From Streptomyces sp. YPW6 (GTDB lineage Bacteria; Actinomycetota; Actinomycetes; Streptomycetales; Streptomycetaceae): DNA of 64,000 bases. Below the pieces are notes generated by a model. The model searched no databases and was not told where the DNA came from. It worked only from the letters and a program-made list of their open reading frames with translations. The stretch is from positions 7,351,001 to 7,415,000 of the forward strand of contig NZ_CP076457.1 in NCBI RefSeq assembly GCF_018866325.1. The letters run 5' to 3'. This document shows positions 34,758-43,112 of this stretch, piece by piece; the first letter of the stretch is position 1, and every line of letters starts with the position of its first letter. The translations under genes were made by a program, and so were the position numbers.

Positions 34758-35396
34758 ATGAAACGCGAGAGCCAGCGAACGCACCCCGCGCTCCTCTCCC
34801 GACTCGGGAGGCACACCGTGTCCCAGGCACCACACCTGCGCAACACACTCACCTTGGCCGACACACCCAATGCCGTGCGTCTGGCGCGGCTGCACACGGA
34901 GGACCTTCTCCCGAAGTGGGGCGTGCCATCCGGCACCGTGGAGACGGTGCGGCTGCTGGTCTCGGAGCTGGTCACCAATGCCGTGCAGCACCCGCAGGAT
35001 GACGAGACGCAGGACTCGGTCCTCGCCATGCGGAACGCGGCACGGACCTTCGAGCTGACGCTGGAGAGGCTCCGGGACGGGGTGCGGGTAACGGTCTGGG
35101 ATCGCGACCCGAGGCCACCCCTCCTCAAGAAAGTCGGAGTCGAGGCGGAGGGTGGCCGGGGGGTCTTCATCGTCGCCATGATGAGCAGGACCTGGGGTAG
35201 CCGCCCGGCGGTGAACGCGTCCGGGAAGGTGGTCTGGGCGGAGGTCGGACTTCCCCTTGTCGGCCATGTCGTCGCGGACGAGGAAGCTGTGAATCCTCCC
35301 AGTCGGCCGGCGGGAAGTGACTCCGAAGCGCCTAGGGCGGCACCTGCGGACCCGACCCTGCTCGGTCGCGTGCTCGTCGGGGTCAGGGAGTTCTGA
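34758..35396 (+). CDS. HATPase_c_2 anti-sigma-type ATP-binding protein
   Basis: 212 residues. The fold is an RsbW-like ATPase: VRLLVSELVTNAVQH is the N-box, VTVWDRDPRPP the G1 region and EGGRGVFIVAMM the G2 box. The C-terminal 50 residues are low in complexity. These proteins inhibit sigma factors or phosphorylate anti-anti-sigma proteins; Streptomyces encodes dozens. ATG 34758 was chosen; GTG 34818 is a shorter option. It is divergent from an HTH-TPR regulator, a common pairing. Confidence 0.8.
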   Translation: MKRESQRTHPALLSRLGRHTVSQAPHLRNTLTLADTPNAVRLARLHTEDLLPKWGVPSGTVETVRLLVSELVTNAVQHPQDDETQDSVLAMRNAARTFELTLERLRDGVRVTVWDRDPRPPLLKKVGVEAEGGRGVFIVAMMSRTWGSRPAVNASGKVVWAEVGLPLVGHVVADEEAVNPPSRPAGSDSEAPRAAPADPTLLGRVLVGVREF

Positions 35397-35919
35397 GCCG
35401 TGGCAAGGGAGCTGTCCTCCTGGGAGCGCCAGTTGTTCACGGGAGTGCGGATAGTGAGCCCGGTCGAACGGGAAGCGGTAGCCGCTATCTTCCGCCATCG
35501 GCCGGACGCAAAGTGCCCGGCTCCTGGGGCTTCAACGAGGGCGGGGTTGATCGCCGGCCCCCGGATGCCTGATTCCCACAAGACCCCTCTCCGGTGCCGG
35601 GCGGGGTTCCCCGTGACGCCCGCCATCGGAGAGGACCCAAACACCGAGCATGTAGGGGAGGACGGCGTGTTTGATGTGCCCTCGTACCCCCCGTGTCCCA
35701 GGGCTGAGGCGGCCGACCGCCGGGCCGCTTGCGTTGCCGTTGCCTCCCACGAGCAGGGGGTTGCTGCCTGTGCAACGGGGTGGTGCGGCTCGACGTAAAC
35801 CGGCGCGCTGCTGTCGGACAACCAGCAGACCCCGCCCCACCGCACGGTGTCCTTGCCAGGCGGTCCTTGTGACGTGCCCTGGCCAGCCGACCGACGAGCC
35901 ACTCCTCAAAGGACCTGTC
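35397..35919. other. 523-bp region without a supported gene
   Basis: Frames are open on both strands, but none shows a recognisable domain or consistent codon bias, and no strong hairpin stands out. The 3' end must hold the promoter of the ATP-grasp RiPP locus. The ribosome site AAAGGA for that locus lies at about 35908-35913. Confidence 0.5.
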
Positions 35920-36183
35920 GTGAATTCCGCACCCGACGTTCTCGATTCCGCTCACGTACCGCCGTTGCCGTTGGCCTTGAAGGTGAGCGGGGCGCCCCGG
36001 CCGATGGTTCGATCCCGTTCGATGCCGGGGGAGCGCTTCGACGCCGGCCTCCAGGTCCGCGTCGACCGTGACGGAAGCCCGGTGATCCAGAGCGACCAGT
36101 ACCGAGCATCCAACACCGGGGTCAGTTTTACGCATCTGCGGCCCGGGGACTGGGTCGTCAGCGATGTGGACGGTGCGGCGTGA
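35920..36183 (+). CDS. ATP-grasp-type RiPP precursor peptide
   Basis: 87 residues. A proline-rich leader (VPPLPLALKVSGAPRP) is followed by FDAGLQVRVDRDGSPVIQS and the Ser/Thr/Asp-rich end RASNTGVSFTHLRPGD. This layout is the one of putative ATP-grasp target RiPPs of Streptomyces (SAV_5884-type loci): a PF-like leader, a Q-V-V-D-x-DG-P strand, then an acceptor-rich C-terminus. ATP-grasp ligases link side-chain carboxylates to hydroxyl or amine groups in such peptides. GTG 35920 has AAAGGA 6 bases upstream. The stop overlaps the maturase start (the gene order expected). Confidence 0.7.
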   Translation: MNSAPDVLDSAHVPPLPLALKVSGAPRPMVRSRSMPGERFDAGLQVRVDRDGSPVIQSDQYRASNTGVSFTHLRPGDWVVSDVDGAA

Positions 36184-37197
36184 GCCCGATTCGGACCAAC
36201 GACGACACCGTCCTGGTCATCACCGCCCGTGACTCTGATACCGGGGACGCGGTCACCTTGGCCCTCCAGGACCTCGGTGTCCGCACTGTCCGCTTCGACC
36301 TCGCCGACCTAAGCCGCACGGTCAGCGTGAGCGCGCGGTGCGACGGTGGCCAGTGGCAGGGATTGCTCACCGTCAGATCCCGTGCCACCAGACTGCGCGA
36401 CGTACGGTCCGTGTTCTGGTGCCACCCGAAGCCCCCACGGGTCTGGGTCGACGGCATGACCGAGGCGCAGACGCAGTGGGCCTCCCAGGAGGCGCTTGCC
36501 GGACTGGCCGGAGTGCTCGGCACCCTGGGCTGCCTGCACGTCAACCACCCGTCGGACACGCGACGGGCACAGATCAAGGCTGGTGTGGTCGCTGCCGCTG
36601 AACGGGCCGGGCTGACCGTACCGCCCACCTGGATCGGGAGCCTCCCGTCCGGCGCTCGCCGGTTCTACCTCGGTTCCCCGGACGGCATCGTCACCAAGAC
36701 CCTCACCGTCCCGCAGATCACGGAGGGCGACCGTTACGTCCGCCCGCTCTATACCATGCCGGTGGTGGACAGTGACCTGGACGCCGCCGCGACCGGTATC
36801 ACCCACCTCCAGCACCGCGTCGTCTCCGACTACGCCGTGCGCGTCCACACCATCGGCACCCCGGACCATCGCGGTCCGGATCGACGCGCACACCACGGCG
36901 GGCCGGACGGACTGGCGAGCCACCCCCGAGTCCCTGACCTACACGCCGATCACCCTCCCCACCGCGGTCGAGGACGCGCTGAACGCACTGGTGCAGGGCT
37001 ACGGACTCTCCTACGCGGCCAGCGACCTCCTCGTGGACAGCCACGGCAGGTGGTACTTCGTCGACTGCAACCCGGCCGGCCAGTACCGGTGGCTGGAGAA
37101 CGAACTGCCAGACCTCGGCATCACCCAGGCGCTGGCACAGCTGTTGGCCGGAGATTCCGAACGTCCCAGGCGGAACGGCCTCACCGCAGCGGCGTAA
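36180..37197 (+). pseudogene. ATP-grasp RiPP maturase with a +1 frameshift
   Basis: The first frame (36180 to about 36860) encodes a pre-ATP-grasp domain and the start of the ATP-grasp fold (VFWCHPKPPRVW, GCLHVNHPSDTRRAQIK, VPPTWIGSLP, VVSDYAVRVHTIGT). The second frame continues exactly with RTIAVRIDAHT and ends with YGLSYAASDLLVDSHGRWYFVDCNPAGQYRWLE, the metal-binding end. The shift is one extra C in the run CCCC at 36859-36862; three Cs would give a single 338-residue maturase of the TIGR04187 type. It may be a real mutation, slippage-corrected or a sequencing error. The usual third gene, a methyltransferase, is absent. Confidence 0.8.
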
Positions 37198-37247
37198 CAA
37201 CTCACCTTCAACCGGGCACGTCCCGCACACCGTCTGAAAGGCATTCG

Positions 37248-38165
37248 ATGGCACGGCTGAGGTTCGTCTGCTGGAACCTGGAGAGAAACGAAGCGGGTGA
37301 CCCGGAGATTCGGCGGGACGCCGCCGAGACGCTGCGCCGCCTCCAGCCGGACATCGTTTTCCAGCAGGAAGTGTGCCGTGCCGACGAGCGCGGGCACACG
37401 ATCTTCAACGAGCAGTGCCGCGAGCTGGACATGCAGGGCGTCCTCGGCCCCGGGGCGTGCACCGCCATCCTCTTCAACCCCCGGCGGTTCCACCTCCTAC
37501 GTGACTGGTCGGGCGACCGAGGCCCGCACTTCGTGCTTCCGCCCACCGCGATCACTCTGAGCTTCCCGGAGGCCGGACCCGACGCGTCGCCCTTCAACGC
37601 GGTCAGCTTTCACTTCGCCTACGCCAGCGCGGAACAGCGCCAGCTGGAGGCCGAGTGGACGACGACTTGGGCCGACAAGGGGTGGCAGGCTCCTGACGGC
37701 AGCCCCCTCGTGCTGCCGGCTATCTTCGGCGGCGACGGCAACAGTTTCCCGGAGCCGGGGACGGCGGGCGACCTGCCCCTGCCCGACCTCACCGCTATCC
37801 AGGACCGGCCTCACCGACTCCACTGGTCGCGCCGAGGCCCCGGCGGTGTCCGCGTACCTGACATCGAGCCCGACCACACGCTGCGCACCGCGGGCCTTGA
37901 GGACGTCGCCCGCCACTGGGCCACGGCCGCGGGCGGCAACCCGACCGCGCTGGCCCGCACCGTCAACTCCATCGCGACTCATGGCCCCGACAGCCGGATC
38001 GACCGCGTGTATGTCACCACCGGCCTCCTCCCCGCCGTGACCGGCTTCGAGGCGCACGAGGTCCCCCTCCGCGTGTCCGACCACCACATCCCCGTCGTAA
38101 CCGTCGACAGGAGCGTCTTCGCCGACCTGCTCACCAGCTACCCCTGCACCTTGGCCCGCACTTGA
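37248..38165 (+). CDS. endonuclease/exonuclease/phosphatase-family protein
   Basis: A 305-residue EEP-fold hydrolase. RFVCWNLERN is the first catalytic strand (Asn), DIVFQQEV holds the metal-binding Glu, GGDGNSF the Asp-Asn pair, RIDRVYV the Asp and VSDHHIPV the C-terminal Asp-His. It has no signal peptide, so it is likely a cytoplasmic nuclease or phosphatase. ATG 37248 is preceded by GAAAGG. It lies 50 bp after the RiPP maturase on the same strand; a link to that locus is possible but unproven. Confidence 0.85.
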   Translation: MARLRFVCWNLERNEAGDPEIRRDAAETLRRLQPDIVFQQEVCRADERGHTIFNEQCRELDMQGVLGPGACTAILFNPRRFHLLRDWSGDRGPHFVLPPTAITLSFPEAGPDASPFNAVSFHFAYASAEQRQLEAEWTTTWADKGWQAPDGSPLVLPAIFGGDGNSFPEPGTAGDLPLPDLTAIQDRPHRLHWSRRGPGGVRVPDIEPDHTLRTAGLEDVARHWATAAGGNPTALARTVNSIATHGPDSRIDRVYVTTGLLPAVTGFEAHEVPLRVSDHHIPVVTVDRSVFADLLTSYPCTLART

Positions 38166-38343
38166 CCTTCTGAACTCCGCCGCACGCGCTTGCCCATGCA
38201 GGCGGTACAGCGGACCAAGCCGGGGTTCCCAGGGAGCAGAGTCCGCGTGCTGCACGGTCACGCAGGACCGCGAACTGAGGAAACGGCGCCTCCTCCGCGC
38301 CCCGGTCGATGCGGGCTTGAACAACCCGGCTCGACCGGCCCGA

Positions 38344-38389
38344 CCGCTCGTCTCCGCCTCAGCTGAGGGTCTGGGGCGGAGACGAGCGG
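38344..38389. terminator. 15-bp-arm hairpin, probable terminator
   Basis: Arms CCGCTCGTCTCCGCC (38344-38358) and its exact complement (38375-38389) flank a 16-base loop, downstream of the EEP-family gene and upstream of the DUF6082 gene. There is no T tract, which is common for Streptomyces terminators. The rest of the 340-bp gap shows no gene. Confidence 0.6.
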
Positions 38390-38504
38390 CCCCGGCAGCG
38401 AAATCCGCCGCCCGTTCTCGATCGAGGGCCGGCGGCACCACCCACCAGCGCCCCTGTACTCCGCTCTGCCGGAGCGGCCAACCGAAATCGAACGAAGGAT
38501 GCAC

Positions 38505-38948
38505 ATGAAGATCAGTACCGCCGTGCTCGCGGCAGGCGTATCCATCGCCGCCGTGGGCGTCGCCCAGCTCGTCCAGAGGAGCCGGCAGCACAAGCAGCGC
38601 AACGACCTGGCGCTCTCACTCATCCAGATCGAGTGGCTGTCGCGTGCCTCCAGCGACGAGAAGGAGGCCGCGTACTGGGCACCCGAAGGGGTGGAGCCGG
38701 AGCAGTACCTGCCGATGCTGTCCGGCAACCGGATGTTCTGCCAGCTCAGTCTCCGTTTCAGGCTCGGCCTGGTCACCGACCGGCAACTGGTCCTGTATGC
38801 AGACAAGTTGATGGAGAGCGCTGCTGCCTGCGCCTACTGGGCGCGGTTCGGCGAGCACCGCGAGGCCGAGGCCCTGGGCAAGAAGACCGACGAACAGTTC
38901 ACCCGGGTCATGAACGAGGCGTTCACCCGGGCCACGATGGTGGCGTAG
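38505..38948 (+). CDS. DUF6082 protein
   Basis: 147 residues. One N-terminal membrane helix (TAVLAAGVSIAAVGVAQLV) is followed by a soluble domain with DLALSLIQIEWLSRASS and FCQLSLRFRLGLVTDRQLVLYADKLMES, the DUF6082 pattern of Streptomyces proteins of unknown function. ATG 38505 has GAACGAAGG upstream; the ATG two codons earlier is too close to it. The next small gene overlaps the stop, giving a three-gene set of small membrane proteins ahead of the sugar/radical-SAM cluster. Confidence 0.75.
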   Translation: MKISTAVLAAGVSIAAVGVAQLVQRSRQHKQRNDLALSLIQIEWLSRASSDEKEAAYWAPEGVEPEQYLPMLSGNRMFCQLSLRFRLGLVTDRQLVLYADKLMESAAACAYWARFGEHREAEALGKKTDEQFTRVMNEAFTRATMVA

Positions 38949-39034
38949 TGGCCGGCATCGTCATCGGCTTGATTGTCGTCGCGGCCTTCGGCTTCCTCGT
39001 GCTCTTCGGCGCGAAGTGGGGGCAGGGCCAGTGA
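38948..39034 (+). CDS. 28-residue single-helix membrane peptide
   Basis: A GTG start overlaps the TAG of the DUF6082 gene (TAGTG). The product is one hydrophobic helix (VAGIVIGLIVVAAFGFLVLF) with a short positively charged end. Its TGA overlaps the next GTG start (GTGA). The double coupling argues that it is really translated. Function unknown. Confidence 0.55.
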   Translation: MAGIVIGLIVVAAFGFLVLFGAKWGQGQ

Positions 39035-39219
39035 CGACGCCGAGCCTGGGCTTCCTCCTACGCCACGCTGTCCGCCATCCCGTCCGAACGACTCGCCGCA
39101 ACAACCACAAGACGGTCGACGCCACGGGCTGCGGCCTGGGACTTCTGATCGTGGTTCTCGGCTTCAGCGGCCTGGTCGCGACGTGGGTGGCCAGCATGAT
39201 CCTTCCCCTCCTCATTTGA
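39031..39219 (+). CDS. 62-residue small membrane protein
   Basis: A GTG start overlaps the preceding stop. The N-terminal half is rich in Arg/His (RHAVRHPVRTTRRNNHKTVD), and the C-terminal half is one hydrophobic helix (GLLIVVLGFSGLVATWVASM). No family recognised. A hairpin terminator follows within four bases, so it closes the small-protein operon. Confidence 0.55.
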   Translation: MTTPSLGFLLRHAVRHPVRTTRRNNHKTVDATGCGLGLLIVVLGFSGLVATWVASMILPLLI

Positions 39220-39222
39220 CCC

Positions 39223-39261
39223 GGTCGTATCTGCCCAGCCCCCCGCCCGGCAGATACGACC
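39223..39261. terminator. 13-bp-arm hairpin terminator
   Basis: Arms GGTCGTATCTGCC (39223-39235) and exact complement (39249-39261) with a 13-base C-rich loop directly follow the stop at 39219. An imperfect dyad follows at 39359-39389, in the leader region ahead of the epimerase gene. Confidence 0.75.
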
Positions 39262-39433
39262 TTCCGAAGGGGCCTCTCCGGCTCCGCAGATGATCCCTGC
39301 GGAGCGCGACGACAGGAGGGGCGTGGCACCGCTGCGGATCAGGCCGCGCGGAGCCCCGGTCGGCCGTCGACCTGAAGTCGGCGGCCGACCGGCCCGACCA
39401 TCGCGCTCCATCCCGCATCGTTCAGGAGGCATC

Positions 39434-40525
39434 GTGCAGAACCGCTCCGCCCTGTCCGAACTCAACGGCGCCACGGTCCTGGTGACCGGGGGCGCCGGGC
39501 TCATCGGCTCCCGGATCACGGCTCGGCTCAAGCAGCTCGGAGCCCGCCCGATCGCCCTGTGCAACATGAACGCCTATCCCGAGCACGTCTACTCTGACGT
39601 GTTCGGCGTCGACACCAGCCACCCCGACACGGTGATCGGAGATGTACGGGAGACCGCCCTGGTGCGGAAGCTGGTCGCCGAGTCGGACTACGTCATCCAC
39701 GCCGCCGCCCTCGCGGACGTCGCCGCCTGTACCCGGGAGCCGGCGGACGCGATCGACGTCAACATCGCCGGCACCCAGGCCGTCTTGGACGCCGTCGCCG
39801 CGAGCCACCGCGTGCGCCGCATGGTCTTCGTCTCCTCGGCCAGCGTCTACGGAGACGGAGAACCGGAGGAGACGGAGAGCCGTGACCTGCTCGCCATGCG
39901 GCAGCTCCTGGAGAGCGTCCATGGCCGGATCCCGCGCCAGTTCCATGAGTTCGACTCCATGCGCCCGGTATCGGTGTACGGCGCCACGAAGGCGTGGGGC
40001 GAGCAGCAGACCGCGATCGTGCTGGGCCAGGTCGGCATCTCGTACAGCATCGTGCGGTACTTCTCCGTGTACGGGGAGCCGCAGACGATCAAGCCGAACA
40101 GCCACTCCTGGGTCGTCGCCTGGTTCGCAGCCCGCGCCTCGTTCGGCCTGCCGCTCCATCTGAACGGAGGCGGCGGCCAGGTGAGAGACCTGACCCACGT
40201 TGAGGACATCGCCGAGGGCACGTTGCGCGCCCTGGTCAGCCCCGGGGCCCACAACGAGACGATCAACATCGGCACCGGCGTCGCCACCAGCATCCGGGCC
40301 GTGGCGGAACTGGTCCAGGCCCACTACCCGGACACCGAACTCCTGGAAACGCCCCTGCCGGCCGGCGACCCGCTCGGCGGCTACGCCTCGGTCCGCCACA
40401 TGGAGAACGTCCTGGGCTGGACGCCCAAGGTGCCGCTCACGGACGGGGTGGAGCGCTACGTGCGGTGGCTGCAGGCCACGCCGCAAGCGGCCCCGGACTG
40501 GCTCTTGCAGGCAACACCCCTCTAG
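39434..40525 (+). CDS. NAD-dependent sugar epimerase/dehydratase (extended SDR)
   Basis: 363 residues. The NAD motif TVLVTGGAGLIGSRI sits near residues 13-27. The catalytic YxxxK is YGATK (in SVYGATKAWGE) and SSASVYG supplies the Ser. It belongs to the GalE/dTDP-glucose dehydratase-like extended SDR group acting on nucleotide sugars. GTG 39434 follows AGGAGG at ideal spacing. It is the first gene of a seven-gene cluster with a DegT aminotransferase, a B12-type radical SAM protein and a glycosyltransferase. Confidence 0.9.
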   Translation: MQNRSALSELNGATVLVTGGAGLIGSRITARLKQLGARPIALCNMNAYPEHVYSDVFGVDTSHPDTVIGDVRETALVRKLVAESDYVIHAAALADVAACTREPADAIDVNIAGTQAVLDAVAASHRVRRMVFVSSASVYGDGEPEETESRDLLAMRQLLESVHGRIPRQFHEFDSMRPVSVYGATKAWGEQQTAIVLGQVGISYSIVRYFSVYGEPQTIKPNSHSWVVAWFAARASFGLPLHLNGGGGQVRDLTHVEDIAEGTLRALVSPGAHNETINIGTGVATSIRAVAELVQAHYPDTELLETPLPAGDPLGGYASVRHMENVLGWTPKVPLTDGVERYVRWLQATPQAAPDWLLQATPL

Positions 40526-40641
40526 GAACACCGAGTTTAGACCCCGCAGCGCCGTACGGCGTCGACCGCCGCCCCGCCCTCCCGAGGGCGAAACCCCTCA
40601 AGACCTTCCGCCGCGACCAACTCAAGGAAAGCCGAAACTCC

Positions 40642-41349
40642 ATGAAGCCGCTCCCGCTCGGCGAATACGTCACCGCGCCCGCCTACGGACAGCTCGCCGC
40701 CACCCCGTACGGGCGCCTGCACACCTACGACCTGGCCGACTTCCTCGCCCGGTGGCCGGAGCTGCACGAAGAGGCCCTCGCCCTGCTCGGCGACGACCGC
40801 ATCCACCCGACGGCGTGCGTGCACCCGCAGGCCATCGTCGGGGACGACGTCATCATCGGCCCGGACGTGAAGGTGCACGAGTTCTCCACCGTACGCAAGG
40901 GCAGCGTGCTGTGCGCCGGAGCCTCCATCGGCTTCAACTGCGAGGTCACCTCCGCATTCGTCGGCGAGGGCGCGGTCCTGGGCCATCGCATCGGCATCAA
41001 CCGCACCATCGTCGGCAACCGAGCGCACCTGTCGGCCGGGGTAACGGTGGCCGCTATCGCGGTGAGCGCCGACATGTCCGCGCCGGACCGCGAGATCCGC
41101 CTGCGCACCGAAGGCGGCGCGTACCGGTGCGGGACCGCGCAGTTCGGCGCGGTCATCGGCGACAAGGTGCAGACCGGCAACAACATCAGCCTCGGCCCCG
41201 GCGTCCTCGTCGGCCGCAGCAGCCAGATCGACAGCGGCGTCACCCTTGCCATCCGCGCCGTGCCCGAGCATTCCGTCGTCACGGCCCCGCACACCGCACA
41301 GACCCGCATCCGCAGCCGCAACGCGGGCGTCGAGGAAATGCTCCCGTGA
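40642..41349 (+). CDS. left-handed beta-helix (hexapeptide) transferase
   Basis: 235 residues. About 70 N-terminal residues precede a hexapeptide-repeat domain (IHPTACVHPQAIVGDDVIIGPDVKV and onward through VIGDKVQTGNNISLGPGVLVG). Such trimers acylate sugars or amino sugars, or act as scaffolds. ATG 40642 has AAGGAAAG about 10 bases upstream. It likely modifies the amino sugar formed by the epimerase and the DegT aminotransferase in this cluster. The next gene start overlaps its stop (GTGA). Confidence 0.85.
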   Translation: MKPLPLGEYVTAPAYGQLAATPYGRLHTYDLADFLARWPELHEEALALLGDDRIHPTACVHPQAIVGDDVIIGPDVKVHEFSTVRKGSVLCAGASIGFNCEVTSAFVGEGAVLGHRIGINRTIVGNRAHLSAGVTVAAIAVSADMSAPDREIRLRTEGGAYRCGTAQFGAVIGDKVQTGNNISLGPGVLVGRSSQIDSGVTLAIRAVPEHSVVTAPHTAQTRIRSRNAGVEEMLP

Positions 41350-41873
41350 CCGCGCCCCGCAGGGATCCCGATGCTGGCCCCGACGCTCTGCCTCCCCTGC
41401 ACCTGGTCATCGGCGCCGATCGCGCCGGCCAGGCGTACAAGGACGCGCTCGGCGAACACCTACGAAATCACCCCCTCGTCGCGACGGTGCTCGACGTCGG
41501 CGCACACCTTCGTTCCGAAGGCACGTACCCGCAGATCGCTGAGGAGGCTGCTCGGCACGTCGCTGAGGCTACCGTCGACAGGGCCCTGCTCATCTGCCAC
41601 ACCGGCCTCGGGGTCGCCATCGCGGCGAACAAGGTGCCCGGCGTCCGCGCCGTCACCGCCCACGACTCCCTGTCCGTGCGGGCCTCCGTGCTCTCCAACA
41701 ACGCCCAGGTCCTCACCTTCGGCGCCGGAATCATCGGCCTGGCCCTAGCCAAGCAGCTCGCCGAGGAATGGCTTGCCCACCGCTTCGACCCGACCGCGTC
41801 CGCCGCTCGCAAGGTCCAGATGATCCGCGACCTGGAGTGCACCGGCCGCATCATCTTCCCGCCCGTTCCCTGA
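41346..41873 (+). CDS. RpiB/LacA/LacB-family sugar-phosphate isomerase
   Basis: 175 residues. HLVIGADRAGQAYKDAL at the N-terminus, ICHTGLGVAIAANKVPGVRAV (active-site Cys in place of the usual GTGIG Cys motif) and the SVRASVLSNNAQVLTFGAGIIG segment match the RpiB/LacAB fold, with an extended N-terminus of about 18 residues. It would interconvert aldose and ketose phosphates such as ribose 5-phosphate. A ribose phosphate released by the cluster's nucleoside phosphorylase is an attractive substrate; this is inference. Confidence 0.87.
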   Translation: MTAPRRDPDAGPDALPPLHLVIGADRAGQAYKDALGEHLRNHPLVATVLDVGAHLRSEGTYPQIAEEAARHVAEATVDRALLICHTGLGVAIAANKVPGVRAVTAHDSLSVRASVLSNNAQVLTFGAGIIGLALAKQLAEEWLAHRFDPTASAARKVQMIRDLECTGRIIFPPVP

Positions 41874-41891
41874 CCCGTACGAGGAGCGCCA

Positions 41892-43112
41892 ATGCCGACC
41901 AATCGCAGCACCGTTCCCCGCACCACCGCAGCGTTGACGATCCCGTTCGAGCCGGCCCAGGGCGGCTGGTACACGGGAGCCGAGCACGACGCCATCCGCA
42001 TGGCCGTCTCCGGTTCGGAGAGCTGGCGTACGGGCTGGCGCGGCGCCGAGTACGTCACCAGCTTCGAGGACGCCTTCGCCCAGTACACCGGGGCGAGTCA
42101 CGCCCTTGCGTTCAACTCGGGCGGCACCGCTATGGAGATGGTGCTCCGAGCCCTGGAGCTGCAGCCGGGGGACGAGGTGATCTCCTGCGCGATCAACTTC
42201 GTCGGACCGCACATCGCCGTCATCGGGCAGGGCGGGCGACTCGTCCTGGCCGAGCCGGACCCGGTCACCCTCAACCTCGACCTCGCCGACACCGAGCAGC
42301 GGATCGGCCCGCAGACGAGGGCGATCCTGGTCACCCACTGGAACGGCGCGAGCGCCGACATCGGCCGCTTCGTCGAGCTGGCCGCCCGCCACCCGCACCC
42401 GGTGCACGGGCCGCCGGTCGTGATCGTGGACGCCGCCCGCGCCTGCGGCGGCCAGACCCCGTCCGGAGCCCGCGTCGGTGCTGAGGGCTGGGCGACGGCG
42501 TTCTCCTTCGAGTCGAAGAAGCTGATGACCACCTTCGGCCAGGGCGGCATGGTCACCACCGACGACCACGTCCTGGCCGAGCGGCTGCGCGGGCTGCGGA
42601 CGTACGGCGGACGCGCGGGCTGGGGCACCAACCAGCTGCTCACCAAAGCCCAGGCCGCGGTCGGGCTGATCCAGCTCGCGCGCCTGGACGAGATGAACGC
42701 CGCCCGCGTCACCCGGGCTCACGAGCGTACGGCGGCCCTCGCCGATATTCCCGAGCTGACCCTGCCTCCGACGCTCGACAAGGACCTGCACCTCTACTAC
42801 CGGCACAACCTCCTGGTCCCCGAAGCGTGGGCGGGCCGTGGCCGCGACGAGCTGATGGACGTACTCGCCGACCGGTACGGGGTCGGCAGCATCGTCTCCG
42901 ACCCCGTCACCTACCTCGGCCACGACCTCATCCGCGCCCACACCGCCGGCCAGCACTGTCCGCGCGCCGAGCGCCTCGCCGCCCGCCTGCTCTGCCCCTG
43001 CCTCCACCCGCAGATGACCGAGGACGAAGAGGCCCAGGTCCACGACGCGATCCGCCGGGCCACCGCCAGCATCGCCCAGCTCCACCCCGCAACCGCCAAG
43101 GAGAACGACTGA
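41892..43112 (+). CDS. DegT/DnrJ/EryC1/StrS-family aminotransferase
   Basis: A 406-residue PLP enzyme. ALAFNSGGTAMEMVLRAL is the phosphate-binding start, VIVDAARACGG carries the PLP Asp, and FSFESKKLMTTFGQGGMV contains the Schiff-base Lys. It transfers an amino group to a keto-sugar or ketocyclitol. It lies downstream of the epimerase, which could supply the keto substrate. Its stop overlaps the start of the radical SAM gene (TGATG). Confidence 0.92.
   Translation: MPTNRSTVPRTTAALTIPFEPAQGGWYTGAEHDAIRMAVSGSESWRTGWRGAEYVTSFEDAFAQYTGASHALAFNSGGTAMEMVLRALELQPGDEVISCAINFVGPHIAVIGQGGRLVLAEPDPVTLNLDLADTEQRIGPQTRAILVTHWNGASADIGRFVELAARHPHPVHGPPVVIVDAARACGGQTPSGARVGAEGWATAFSFESKKLMTTFGQGGMVTTDDHVLAERLRGLRTYGGRAGWGTNQLLTKAQAAVGLIQLARLDEMNAARVTRAHERTAALADIPELTLPPTLDKDLHLYYRHNLLVPEAWAGRGRDELMDVLADRYGVGSIVSDPVTYLGHDLIRAHTAGQHCPRAERLAARLLCPCLHPQMTEDEEAQVHDAIRRATASIAQLHPATAKEND

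Noticed and set aside
35400..35798. Plus-strand 132-residue frame after the anti-sigma-type gene
   Set aside because: No domain, uneven codon bias and no ribosome site; the minus-strand frames over the same DNA are no better.
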